From the NCBI GenBank assembly GCA_045642485.1, contig JAZUIV010000016.1:37887-101886 (forward strand): a stretch of 64,000 bases of DNA. Reading direction: 5' to 3'. A model generated the notes under the pieces. It made no database searches and was not told the DNA's origin. It saw nothing but the letters and a program-made list of their open reading frames with translations. Source of the DNA: Cacconaster sp045642485. Its GTDB lineage: Bacteria > Bacteroidota > Bacteroidia > Bacteroidales > UBA932. The stretch's first letter is position 1. Each line of letters begins with the position of its first letter. A program made the translations under genes and the position numbers. Shown one piece after another: positions 42,674 to 50,803 of this stretch.

Positions 42674-44624
42674 CTTCCCTGCTGTTGAGTCCGTATCGCT
42701 TAATCAGAACACTTATCTCAGGGTCGAGGTTCCCGCGGTGGATGAAACTCGGATTCTGCGTGCAGGAACGTATGTAACACTCCACTGCATCACGGTCCCG
42801 CCCTTCCCTGGAATAGAGCACTGCGAGCATATAGTTAACCTCCGCCGTCCGTTCAAGATTCTCCAATATGGCTTTTGCAGAGGCATTGTAGTCCATTGCG
42901 GCAAATGCTATGGCGGCATTGTAGTCATTGTAAGGGCGGAGCAGAGTTATTGCCCGCTGGTAGTCACGGTCACGGATTGCCTGAACGCCATCCATATATG
43001 TACTGTCTATCACCGTAGTCCGGATTGTGTCCTTGACCATACCCTTGCGGTGCAGATGAAAATTGAACTTCACTGTACGCAATCTGGGATAGAGAACCTC
43101 TCGATAGTACCTGTACTGCCGGTCAGCCCTCATAGCGGCTTCTCTCTCGTCCGGCTCCAGCCCGGAGTGTGAAAAATACTGTGCCTTATCCCCGTCGTCC
43201 ATCACAATGTCATTGGTTACCAGAGCATCTAGCATCCTCCAATTCTCCGGTTCGGAACGGGAGACAAATTTGATGTCGGAAACTCTCAGGGATGTTTCTC
43301 CACGATACTCTCCGTCCAGATTGATTGTCACCCCTTCCTCCCTTCTGAGAGAATCGACGTAACGCCTGACAAAAGCCTCGAAATAGCGGCTCACGCTTCT
43401 GCCCCTTCGCTCGGAGAGCATCCTGTTGGATGAAAAACTACCCTCGGGCGATGCTGAAGCCACCACTACTATGGAGTCCATATCGAACTCCTTGTTGCGG
43501 ATCAGGCTCGCCAGGTTCTCCCTGATGCGCCCCATCTCCGAAGCGTTGTTGCCCATAGTGTCTGCCACAACGTCAGAACCAGCCTTGAAATCGATGTAAC
43601 AGGCTGTATTGGCCTCCACCTTCCGGCTGATAACCCGACTGAGATACCTTTCCGTGTTGTCCACGAAAGATGAAAGTGAACTTATGTAAAATGTCAGCGG
43701 TTCGGCCTCGGGTATGCGGTATATATGCTTCTCCTGTTCGTATATATCACCGGAAAGAAAGATATCCACCTTGCGGAGTTTGGGCCTTGTGGCTATGGTC
43801 TGAACATAGTTGTAAATTACGTCTCCATTAAGAGATTGTATCACAGTGTCAAGCCTGAGATGTTCCGTGACAATGGGGCTTTTGACAAACTTTCGGAACA
43901 TAGCCTCCCTGTTATCTATCTTCCATCTGTTCAACCATCTTTTCCACTTGATGGTATAATGCTCCACGGCCTCCCCCTCTGTGACCCCGAAGCAGCTTTC
44001 GAACTGCTCGTCAGTGACATACGATGAATCCTGCCTGAATCGGTAAAGTTCAGGCATATTCCTCTCGATGAACAGTTCAAGTTGTCCCATATGAATCAGT
44101 GCCGTTGAGTCCTTCACTATGCTGTTGATGAAGCGGCGGTAACGCATATACCCCTTGTCCTGCTCGCGCCGGTATCCCGCACCGGTAATCAGGAATCTGT
44201 CCATCCGCACGGTATCCACGAGAATCGCCATCCTCGGACAGAAACGCATCTGCCATCCGGGGTCGAACATATCGTGAGGTACACGTATCTGAAACTCTAT
44301 GTCCACCTTTCCGTGGCGCTCCGCGACATTTCTGAAGCGGGCAGTCACCATAGCGGCCTCTATTCTCTCGGTAGCGACCATCTCGCCCGTTTCAGAATCC
44401 CTTATCGCATTCATTATCAATTGCTGATGTCCATCCATATCGACTACTACCAGAGTGTCGGAAGAATGATGAGGTACCCCGACATCCCTGACTGGGGATT
44501 TTCTCTCCGAAGGGAGAGCAATCTGCACCCCGGTGGATTCCCTGCGGATTCTGGATATCTTCCTGTGCGTACCGCAGGAGACTATGCAAAGAAGAATGCA
44601 GAAAAATGTCAACAACCTCTTCAT
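42666..44624 (-). CDS. Lipoprotein with OmpA-like and TPR regions, fimbria-associated
   Basis: 652 residues; signal MKRLLTFFCILLCIVSC. About residues 55-330 contain two similar beta-rich stretches (VEFQIRV-type region around 110-140 and IFLSGDIYEQEKHIYRI around 285-305). An OmpA-like segment follows (VVVASASPEGSFSSNRMLSERRGRSVSRYF, about 415-445), then a C-terminal helical tail of TPR type (AIRDRDYQRAITLLRPYNDYNAAIAFAAMDYN...NYMLAVLYSREGRDRDAVECY). I cannot name the family. The ATG at 44624, one base past the upstream stop, is preferred over 44636. Position directly after the first DUF3575 gene and before the first pilin suggests an assembly or cell-wall-tethering role. Confidence 0.75.
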   Translation of the reverse strand: MKRLLTFFCILLCIVSCGTHRKISRIRRESTGVQIALPSERKSPVRDVGVPHHSSDTLVVVDMDGHQQLIMNAIRDSETGEMVATERIEAAMVTARFRNVAERHGKVDIEFQIRVPHDMFDPGWQMRFCPRMAILVDTVRMDRFLITGAGYRREQDKGYMRYRRFINSIVKDSTALIHMGQLELFIERNMPELYRFRQDSSYVTDEQFESCFGVTEGEAVEHYTIKWKRWLNRWKIDNREAMFRKFVKSPIVTEHLRLDTVIQSLNGDVIYNYVQTIATRPKLRKVDIFLSGDIYEQEKHIYRIPEAEPLTFYISSLSSFVDNTERYLSRVISRKVEANTACYIDFKAGSDVVADTMGNNASEMGRIRENLASLIRNKEFDMDSIVVVASASPEGSFSSNRMLSERRGRSVSRYFEAFVRRYVDSLRREEGVTINLDGEYRGETSLRVSDIKFVSRSEPENWRMLDALVTNDIVMDDGDKAQYFSHSGLEPDEREAAMRADRQYRYYREVLYPRLRTVKFNFHLHRKGMVKDTIRTTVIDSTYMDGVQAIRDRDYQRAITLLRPYNDYNAAIAFAAMDYNASAKAILENLERTAEVNYMLAVLYSREGRDRDAVECYIRSCTQNPSFIHRGNLDPEISVLIKRYGLNSREDE

Positions 44625-44625
44625 A

Positions 44626-45189
44626 TCAGAAAACATAGACTATTGAAACCTGTGTATCCGCCGATGGCAGAACGAAAAACTTTTTCCCCTCATCTGTTCT
44701 TACTCCGCACCGGGGACAGGCATACGTCGAATACTTTGTGCCTCCACACCACCCTCCGATGCCGAAATCAAGATTCCAGTGGCGGGATAGCAGAAGTGAA
44801 TAGCCAAAAGAGAGGCCTCCTCCCACTGCCAATCCCTCCTCTGTCTCTCTCCTCCTGAAAAGGCCTCCCCGATTATATTCTTCACATCTTGCACCGGCTC
44901 CGAGCCACCATCCTGAATAGATGTTCCACGGCCACCATCGGACACCTGCAGATGCTCCGCGAACACGGTTCTGAAAGGGATTTCCCTTCTCTATGTAACC
45001 GAAATTCCAGTTGTTGTATTCTCCTTGCAGATTGACGGTGATATGACGTCCGGGAGCAAAACTCAATTCCGCATTTATCGTTGCCAGATTCGCCCAGCCA
45101 AGCAGATTGGTAGCAACTGCTATTCTCTGTGCGTAAGCCCCCGCGCTGCTCAGCAGCAAAGCCATCACTATGAATTGTCTTCGAATCAT
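44626..45189 (-). CDS. DUF3575 outer-membrane-type protein, first gene of the fimbrial operon
   Basis: 187 residues from ATG 45189 (signal MIRRQFIVMALLLSSAGAYAQ). RIAVATNLLGWANLATINAELSFAPGRHITVNLQGEYNNWNF and GASAGVRWWPWNIYSGWWLGAG are characteristic; a barrel-like beta pattern continues to the end with VSIVYVF, an outer-membrane-type aromatic C-terminus. More distant from the other two DUF3575 proteins than they are from each other. Starts 18 bp after the operon's -7 box. Confidence 0.85.
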   Translation of the reverse strand: MIRRQFIVMALLLSSAGAYAQRIAVATNLLGWANLATINAELSFAPGRHITVNLQGEYNNWNFGYIEKGNPFQNRVRGASAGVRWWPWNIYSGWWLGAGARCEEYNRGGLFRRRETEEGLAVGGGLSFGYSLLLSRHWNLDFGIGGWCGGTKYSTYACPRCGVRTDEGKKFFVLPSADTQVSIVYVF

Positions 45190-45206
45190 CGTAAATAATT
45201 TTGTCG

Positions 45207-45237
45207 CAAATATAATTCTTTTTAAATGCAAACAAAA
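45207..45237 (-). promoter_or_regulatory. Promoter of the 22-kb fimbrial operon
   Basis: Minus strand TTTTG (45237-45233), 18-bp spacer, TATATTTG (45214-45207). No other equally good promoter was noticed between here and 22646. An imperfect inverted repeat, GTAAATAATTTTG at 45191-45203 and CAAAATATTTAC at 45255-45266, flanks it. Confidence 0.7.
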
Positions 45238-45291
45238 TTAATTACGCTTTTGGGCAAAATATTTACATAATTTTAGAAAAACAAATTTTGC

Positions 45292-45299
45292 TACCTTTG
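45292..45299 (+). promoter_or_regulatory. -7 element of the acyltransferase-domain gene
   Basis: TACCTTTG, 33 bp before the ATG at 45333. The -33 element is not evident. Its position excludes the upstream TTG at 45288 as a start codon. Confidence 0.5.
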
Positions 45300-45332
45300 C
45301 ATCCGGGACTAGCCGAAAAGACTGTGATACCT

Positions 45333-46151
45333 ATGAAAAATCTTGATATACAACGAAAAATAGTGGCGAATATGACCTCCGAGAGCTGGCGTACCATCCC
45401 TCACGTCACATTCAGTTATGAACCCGATATCACTGAATTTGAAAAGAGGTGGCGAGATACCGGTAAAACCGTATCGTTCAACACCTTGATGATGAGCACT
45501 ATCGCCAGGGCTCTCAAAGAGGCTCCAAAGATGAACGCACATTTCAGCTTCAACAGATGGCTGGTGACAGGGCATCTTGAAATAAAGGAAAGCGTGGATA
45601 TCTCGATGCCGGCTGTTCTTCCAGACGGCAGGATGATGACCCTCAACATACACGGATGTGAAAGCAAAACCCCGGAGGAACTTCAGGCCTGCATTGACGA
45701 CTCTCTCAGACGGGCGGAGGCCAGCAGTCTGGACGATGCTATGATGGACACTGCTATGAAAAACACATATGCTGCGCTATGGCACGGCAGAGTGATAACA
45801 GCCATCGGAAGGCTTATCGGTAAACTTCTGCATCCGGAATGTGCAAATACCCTGAAAGGGAAAAAAAGAAGAGAATACCTTGCCCGCCCTACAACTGAAA
45901 GACTGGGGACCGGGGATATAGAACAGGGGTCAATCACCGTTTCAAACTTCGGCTCACTTTACAAAAATCTCAGAGGGAGACCCCTTCTGCTCGAAATCGT
46001 GCCCCCTCAGGTCGTTGCCATCGGAATTGGAGCCATACAGACAGAAAACGGGAAGAAAATACTTCCCATCTGCATAGCCTTCGACCACCGCGTCCTCGAT
46101 TTCGGTGACATCGTCCCATTCATCAGGAAAATGGATGAACTTCTGGCCTGA
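45333..46151 (+). CDS. Stand-alone 2-oxoacid dehydrogenase acyltransferase-like (E2 catalytic) domain protein
   Basis: 272 residues. The family fold of chloramphenicol/dihydrolipoamide acyltransferases is shown by IVANMTSESWRTIPHVTFSYEPDITEF at the start, the core GSITVSNFGSLY and the terminal FDHRVLDFGDIVPFIRKMDELLA with the active-site His and Asp. The lipoyl and peripheral-subunit-binding domains of true E2 proteins are absent, so it is not an ordinary dehydrogenase component. A central segment (MKNTYAALWHGRVITAIGRLIGKLLHPEC) is more hydrophobic than usual. Acyl acceptor unknown. It is divergent from the fimbrial operon and convergent with the permease gene. Confidence 0.75.
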   Translation: MKNLDIQRKIVANMTSESWRTIPHVTFSYEPDITEFEKRWRDTGKTVSFNTLMMSTIARALKEAPKMNAHFSFNRWLVTGHLEIKESVDISMPAVLPDGRMMTLNIHGCESKTPEELQACIDDSLRRAEASSLDDAMMDTAMKNTYAALWHGRVITAIGRLIGKLLHPECANTLKGKKRREYLARPTTERLGTGDIEQGSITVSNFGSLYKNLRGRPLLLEIVPPQVVAIGIGAIQTENGKKILPICIAFDHRVLDFGDIVPFIRKMDELLA

Positions 46152-46153
46152 AT

Positions 46154-47371
46154 TCAGGCTGAGAACCGTTTGGAAAGCAGAGAGGCGATATATCCGATTC
46201 CGGCTACAAGAACTATCGTAAGAAGTATGTCAGTCCACCTGATGACAACAGGATAGGCCGTCACTATGAAATTGCCGGGCATCTTCACAAATCCGAACCG
46301 CTGCTGGGCCAGACATACCGCAATACCGGTAATCACACCCACCACTATTCCGGTCAGACTGACAAACCATCCTTCGTGCACGAAAATCCGGCTGACTGTC
46401 CGGCTGTCCGCTCCGATTGCACGAAGCACCGCCGTATCGTCCCTCTTCTCGATAATCAGCAGGGAGAGGGAGCAGAAGATGTTGAAGGAGACTATTATAA
46501 TGACAAAGAGAAGAATGAGGTAGATGGCGATTTTCTCATAGAGAAGCAGTTTGTAGAGCATCGGATTCTGCTGCCGCCTGTCCTTTACCTCAAAGTCCTC
46601 TCCAACGCTTTCCTTGACGAACCTGCTGAAAGACGGAGCGGCCACCCCTTTGGAGGAAAGGACTTCACTGGTGAGAAAAAGTTCCACGGAGGTGACACGG
46701 TCATCTTCATATTCCAGCAGATGCCTCAAGGAGGCTATCGGCATAAAGATATATTTATTGTCAAACTCGTAGTCAATGGAGACTATCCCCTCGGGAAAGA
46801 GGTTTTCCTTGCGCAACCCGGCCATAGGGTTCAGAATATCTATCTCCTGCGTCCGCGACGGGAAATAAACCTCCAGCGGTGTGAGAAAAGCCGGACGCAT
46901 CCCCAAAGAAGAGGCGACTCCCCGTCCTGCCACCACCTGCCCGATTTCTCCAAAATGAAGTGAAAACTCCCCCTCGACAATGTAATCTCTCAGTCCCGTC
47001 ACCTTCCCATAAGTTGAATCGATGCCACGGGCAACTGCAACCCGGTGATTTTCACCGTATTTGAGAAAAACGTTTTCCTGAACTGTCTCACAGAAGGCCA
47101 AGACCCTGCTGTCCTGCGCAAGGTTTCGGAAAGACTCTTCGCCGATTGAAAAACTTTTGCCCGACACAGATGTTATCTGCAAGTCGGGGGTATGGGTGTC
47201 GTTCAGACGGACGACAATCCGGTCGAAGCCGTTGTAAACAGACAGAATGATTACCAGAGCCGCACATCCGATTGCGATTCCCACCGCTGAAATAGTGGAA
47301 ATGACGTTTATCACTCCCATCGATTTCCTGGCGAAAAGATATCGCAGCGCTATGAAGTCGGCCACACGCAC
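46154..47371 (-). CDS. FtsX-like ABC permease, LolC/LolE type
   Basis: 405 residues. One N-terminal transmembrane helix (about 20-45: VINVISTISAVGIAIGCAALVIILSVYNGF), a periplasmic MacB-like domain (about 50-265) and three C-terminal helices (about 275-300, 325-350, 375-395). RYLFARKSMGVINVIS is typical of lipoprotein-releasing permeases. Partner ATPase is probably the LolD-type protein at 18465-19115, though they are 27 kb apart; the many lipoproteins of this window would be substrates. Starts 6 bp after rbfA. Confidence 0.88.
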   Translation of the reverse strand: MRVADFIALRYLFARKSMGVINVISTISAVGIAIGCAALVIILSVYNGFDRIVVRLNDTHTPDLQITSVSGKSFSIGEESFRNLAQDSRVLAFCETVQENVFLKYGENHRVAVARGIDSTYGKVTGLRDYIVEGEFSLHFGEIGQVVAGRGVASSLGMRPAFLTPLEVYFPSRTQEIDILNPMAGLRKENLFPEGIVSIDYEFDNKYIFMPIASLRHLLEYEDDRVTSVELFLTSEVLSSKGVAAPSFSRFVKESVGEDFEVKDRRQQNPMLYKLLLYEKIAIYLILLFVIIIVSFNIFCSLSLLIIEKRDDTAVLRAIGADSRTVSRIFVHEGWFVSLTGIVVGVITGIAVCLAQQRFGFVKMPGNFIVTAYPVVIRWTDILLTIVLVAGIGYIASLLSKRFSA

Positions 47372-47377
47372 GGTTCC

Positions 47378-47722
47378 CTACTTCTTGAGCAACTCGTCTA
47401 TATGCTCCACATAGTCCAGGCTGTCATCAAGAAAGAAAGTCAGTTCGGGGACAATCCTCAATTGCTTGGCCACTCTCCGACCCAGTTCTCCGCGGAGGCG
47501 GGGGGTATCCTCCCCTATTTTTTCCAGGACCTGAACCGCCTTGGAAGAGGGAAAGATGCTGACATATACCCTGGCCGCTGAAAGGTCGGGACTCATCTTC
47601 ACACCGCTTACAGAGACAAGCGTCCCATCGTACGCCGCCATCCCCTTCCCCCGGATAATCTCCGCAAGGTCTTTCTGAATCTGTCGCGCAACCTTCAGTT
47701 GTCTGGTATTCTCCTGTTCCAT
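47378..47722 (-). CDS. rbfA: Ribosome-binding factor A
   Basis: KH-like factor for 16S rRNA maturation and cold growth; 114 residues, normal length. RQLKVARQIQKDLAEIIRGKG, VSGVKMSPDLSAARVYVSIF and RIVPELTFFLDDSLDYVEHIDELL are the family blocks. The start at 47722 directly abuts the tyrS stop at 47723, so the two are co-transcribed. RsgA, which removes RbfA from the 30S subunit, is encoded at 3506-4426. Confidence 0.94.
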   Translation of the reverse strand: MEQENTRQLKVARQIQKDLAEIIRGKGMAAYDGTLVSVSGVKMSPDLSAARVYVSIFPSSKAVQVLEKIGEDTPRLRGELGRRVAKQLRIVPELTFFLDDSLDYVEHIDELLKK

Positions 47723-49015
47723 CTATTTCTTGAATTTCAGAATGAAATAATTCTTCTTCCCCTTCTGGACAAGGATGTATTTCCCGTCGAGAAGATGTTC
47801 TGGACCGAGTTGCAGGGCTGTGTCAGTCACTTTTTCCTTGTTGATGCTCAAACCTCCCGCCTGAATCATCTTGCGGCACTCTCCCTTGCTGGGGAAAACT
47901 TCGCTTCTTACAGCCAGCATCTCGATAATGTCGCAAGGCAACTCCTCAGCGGACAGTTCCCAGCTGGGCACGCCGTCAAAAACGTCGAGGAATGTCTTCT
48001 CGTCCAATGCCTTCAGCGCCTCGGAAGTTCCCTTTCCGAACAGCATCTGGGAAGCGGCCACAGCATTCTCATACTCCCTCTCCCCGTGGACCATCACTGT
48101 TACCTCCTTTGCAAGAAGTTTCTGCAGAGACCTCTGCTCCGGGCACCGGAGATGTTCTTCAATGGCGGATTCTATTGTCTGTCTGTCCAGCATCGTGAAG
48201 ATTTTGATATATTTCTCCGCATCCTGATCCGACACGTTGAGCCAGAACTGATAGAACTGGTAAGGGGAAGTCTTTTCCGGGTCAAGCCAGATATTCCCTT
48301 TTTCGGTCTTGCCGAACTTTCCTCCGTCAGCCTTCGTGATGAGAGGGCAGGTCAACGCAAACGCCTCGCCGCCGAGACTTCTGCGGATAAGTTCGGTACC
48401 CGTGGTTATGTTGCCCCACTGGTCCGCACCGCCCAACTGAAGCTTGACACCTTTGTTTTTGTACAGATAGAGGAAATCATACCCCTGCAGAAGCTGATAT
48501 GTGAACTCCGTAAATGACATTCCTTCGGACGATTCGCGGCTCAGGCGCTTTTTCACGGAATCTTTGCTCATCATATAGTTCACGGTGATGAGTTTGCCTA
48601 TGTCACGTGTGAAGTTGATGAAGGTATAATCCTTCATCCAGTCGTAGTTGTTTACCAGCTCCGCCTTGTTCGGAGCGTCGGATTCGAAATCGAGGAATTT
48701 CGAGAGTTGTTTCCGGATGCAGGCCACATTGTGGGCAAGAGTCTCCTCTCCAAGAAGATTCCGCTCCTGAGACTTCATGGAAGGGTCCCCTATCATTCCG
48801 GTCGCACCTCCCACAAGAGCGTAAGGCTTATGCCCACACCCCTGGAAATGCTTGAGTATCATTATACTTACAAGATGTCCTATATGCAGGGAATCCCCTG
48901 TGGGGTCGATACCTACATATGCCCCGGCCTGCCCTTTCATCAGTTCCTCTTCTGTTCCGGGCATTATATCGTGGATCATTCCTCTCCACTTGAGTTCTTC
49001 TACAAAATTTTTCAT
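47723..49015 (-). CDS. tyrS: Tyrosine--tRNA ligase
   Basis: Class I aminoacyl-tRNA synthetase, 430 residues. The HIGH motif appears as DPTGDSLHIGHLVSIMIL (about residues 36-53), the KMSKS loop as KFGKTEKGNIWLD (about 234-246), and the tyrosine pocket as TYQLLQGYDFLYLYKNKGVKLQLGGADQWGN. The C-terminal S4-like RNA-binding domain (SKGECRKMIQAGGLSINKEKV) is present. Follows the phosphopantetheinyl transferase gene by 6 bp. Confidence 0.96.
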   Translation of the reverse strand: MKNFVEELKWRGMIHDIMPGTEEELMKGQAGAYVGIDPTGDSLHIGHLVSIMILKHFQGCGHKPYALVGGATGMIGDPSMKSQERNLLGEETLAHNVACIRKQLSKFLDFESDAPNKAELVNNYDWMKDYTFINFTRDIGKLITVNYMMSKDSVKKRLSRESSEGMSFTEFTYQLLQGYDFLYLYKNKGVKLQLGGADQWGNITTGTELIRRSLGGEAFALTCPLITKADGGKFGKTEKGNIWLDPEKTSPYQFYQFWLNVSDQDAEKYIKIFTMLDRQTIESAIEEHLRCPEQRSLQKLLAKEVTVMVHGEREYENAVAASQMLFGKGTSEALKALDEKTFLDVFDGVPSWELSAEELPCDIIEMLAVRSEVFPSKGECRKMIQAGGLSINKEKVTDTALQLGPEHLLDGKYILVQKGKKNYFILKFKK

Positions 49016-49021
49016 TTTCTT

Positions 49022-49660
49022 CTATTTATTTGGCAGCCAAACCATCACGTGTCCATCGAAAACCTCGTATCCAAGCTCCAGCTCTATCTCGCCGCCATCC
49101 TTGTGAATGAATGTGGCATCAAGGTCCCCGTCTTCGTGAGGGTTGAACTTATCTATTTCAATCTGTTCTGCAAAATCCACTCCGTTGAGAGACATCCTCT
49201 TGAAAATTGCCTCCTTGGCACACCAGTATATGGCAAGTTGGGTGTTCTTCTTACGGTCGTCCAGGTCATCAATCTCATCCTCGCTCAAAGCCTTTTTCTC
49301 CACCACCGAGAAATCCCTGTTCAGATTTTCTATGTCGATTCCCACGTCTTCATCCTGATGCAATATGATTGTTACGAAGCGGTCATCGTGTGCAATGCTG
49401 ATTTCCATCGCATTATTGTGAAGATACGGCTTGCCGTTGTCGTGGTGGCCCAGATATAGCTTCTCAGGGAAGATAGTGTTCAGCAGGGCTCTGGTCGCCA
49501 GTTTTTCCCGTCTGCGGGCCGCACTCTTGATGAAGGTGAGTTCCTCCAGTTCATCATCGGGGACCGACGTTGAAGCCAACAGCTCCTCTTCAGTTTCCGT
49601 CATATCCCAGACATAGATTCTTGCTTCGTTTTCCAGTTCTTTTTGCAGATAAAGTGCCAT
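49022..49660 (-). CDS. 4'-phosphopantetheinyl transferase superfamily protein
   Basis: Transfers the phosphopantetheine arm from CoA to carrier proteins. The two family motifs are seen: VGIDIENLNRDFSVVEKKALSEDE (about 105-128, Asp/Glu metal ligands) and YWCAKEAIFKRMSLNG (about 145-160). 212 residues from ATG 49660, giving MALYLQKELENEARIYVWDM; an ATG 30 bp upstream would add ten residues. First gene of a run into tyrS, rbfA and the permease. Sfp-type rather than AcpS-type by length; the carrier protein is not in the window. Confidence 0.87.
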   Translation of the reverse strand: MALYLQKELENEARIYVWDMTETEEELLASTSVPDDELEELTFIKSAARRREKLATRALLNTIFPEKLYLGHHDNGKPYLHNNAMEISIAHDDRFVTIILHQDEDVGIDIENLNRDFSVVEKKALSEDEIDDLDDRKKNTQLAIYWCAKEAIFKRMSLNGVDFAEQIEIDKFNPHEDGDLDATFIHKDGGEIELELGYEVFDGHVMVWLPNK

Positions 49661-49732
49661 AGTGGTTATAATGCAGTAACGCCCCCGCAACTTGCTGTCA
49701 CGGGTGACATTTGTGAATTTCCTGTGGAGATA

Positions 49733-49817
49733 TTATTACACACCGACGGGAACGCGTCGCTTGAAGACGGTTCGTGGGGCATTGTCAGACAACTCGGAGG
49801 TTCCATTTGTGTAATAA
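49733..49817. repeat. 85-bp stretch bounded by a 10-bp inverted repeat
   Basis: TTATTACACA at 49733-49742 and TGTGTAATAA at 49808-49817 enclose GC-rich sequence with a small CGTC/GACG hairpin. It lies between tRNA-Gln and the phosphopantetheinyl transferase gene and carries no gene. It could be a decayed foldback element or tRNA-trailer structure; evidence is limited. Confidence 0.35.
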
Positions 49818-49828
49818 CTGTTAAAGGG

Positions 49829-49899
49829 TTGAGATACCAGGATTCGAACCTGGACTGACTGAACCAAAATCAGTAGTGCTACCATTACACCATATCTCA
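49829..49899 (-). tRNA. tRNA-Gln(TTG)
   Basis: 71 nt with complete cloverleaf: acceptor TGAGATA/TATCTCA, D arm GGTGTAATGGTAGCAC, anticodon stem ACTGA/TCAGT with loop TTTTGGT (anticodon TTG), T arm CCAGGTTCGAATCCTGG and discriminator A. The CCA end is not encoded. Confidence 0.95.
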
Positions 49900-49953
49900 G
49901 CTATAAGTCGCAAAGGTATAAAATATTTTGAATATTCAATATCCCTCAGGTTT

Positions 49954-50787
49954 CTACCTTACGGCATCGAGAACTCCACGGAGATAACCTATGCTCTCGG
50001 CTACGCCCGGATGGGGGTTGTCGCCATTCTTCTCGTACTCCAAAGAAATCACACCCTGATAGTTGATTTCTCTCAAGGCCTTGACCACCGGCACGAAATC
50101 GATGACGCCGCGTCCCATCTCCCAGGTCTGGCCCTCCTTTGAAGCGGCTGTTTCGTCCTTGATATGGATATCGTATATCCAATCCTTGTAGGTGACAATG
50201 TCTTCGGCAATGTTGTAACCCATACGGACGGAATGTCCCAAATCCATACAGCATCCCACTCCGAGTGACGGATCCTTGACCATCTCGACAACCTTGCGGA
50301 TATCGGGGAAGTCGGCTCCATCGGGTCCGTGAGTGTGGATCGCAACCTTTATACCGGTCTGAGCCACCTTTTCTATCACATAGTCAATCAGGGCATAGTC
50401 AGGCACTCCGATGAACATCGGCGCACCGTATCTCTCCGCATAGGCAAACGTATTGTCAACTTCCTCCTTGCTGTGCATATAAATCGGCCCGAGAATATAA
50501 CCTTCAATGCCGTATTCAGAGCATTTGGACTTGAACTGGCTCATCTGCTCCGAAGTGGCGTCCAGGGGAAGCCACCAGTCCTTCACGGAAAAATATTTTA
50601 CCTCCATACTCTTGAGGTATTCCAGAGTCTGTTCCAAAGAAAACTCTCTGTAGGAGAACCCGGCAACACCTATCTTGAAATCGGAAGATCCTCTTGTCGC
50701 AGGGACCTCCGTTACGGGTTGGGAATTGGTATTGCAGGCCGCCAGAAGTGCCGCCGCGGCAAAAAGTGTCAAAATTCGATTTTTCAT
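49954..50787 (-). CDS. Lipoprotein sugar-phosphate isomerase/epimerase-like TIM barrel
   Basis: 277 residues; signal MKNRILTLFAAAALLAAC places it in the envelope. The AP-endonuclease-2/xylose-isomerase-like barrel is indicated by FSLEQTLEYLKSMEVKYFSV, VAIHTHGPDG, GCCMDLGHSVRMG, DIHIKDETAAS and ISLEYEKN, whose His, Asp and Glu residues would form the metal site. Bacteroidota encode many such exported isomerase-like proteins acting on released sugars; substrate unknown. 16 bp downstream of aspS. Confidence 0.85.
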   Translation of the reverse strand: MKNRILTLFAAAALLAACNTNSQPVTEVPATRGSSDFKIGVAGFSYREFSLEQTLEYLKSMEVKYFSVKDWWLPLDATSEQMSQFKSKCSEYGIEGYILGPIYMHSKEEVDNTFAYAERYGAPMFIGVPDYALIDYVIEKVAQTGIKVAIHTHGPDGADFPDIRKVVEMVKDPSLGVGCCMDLGHSVRMGYNIAEDIVTYKDWIYDIHIKDETAASKEGQTWEMGRGVIDFVPVVKALREINYQGVISLEYEKNGDNPHPGVAESIGYLRGVLDAVR

Positions 50788-50803
50788 AAGAAACTGCTTT
50801 GAT

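Noticed and set aside
49643..49858. A 71-residue plus-strand open frame over the tRNA-Gln flank.
   Set aside because: It runs into the antisense of the tRNA and has no ribosome site or family resemblance.
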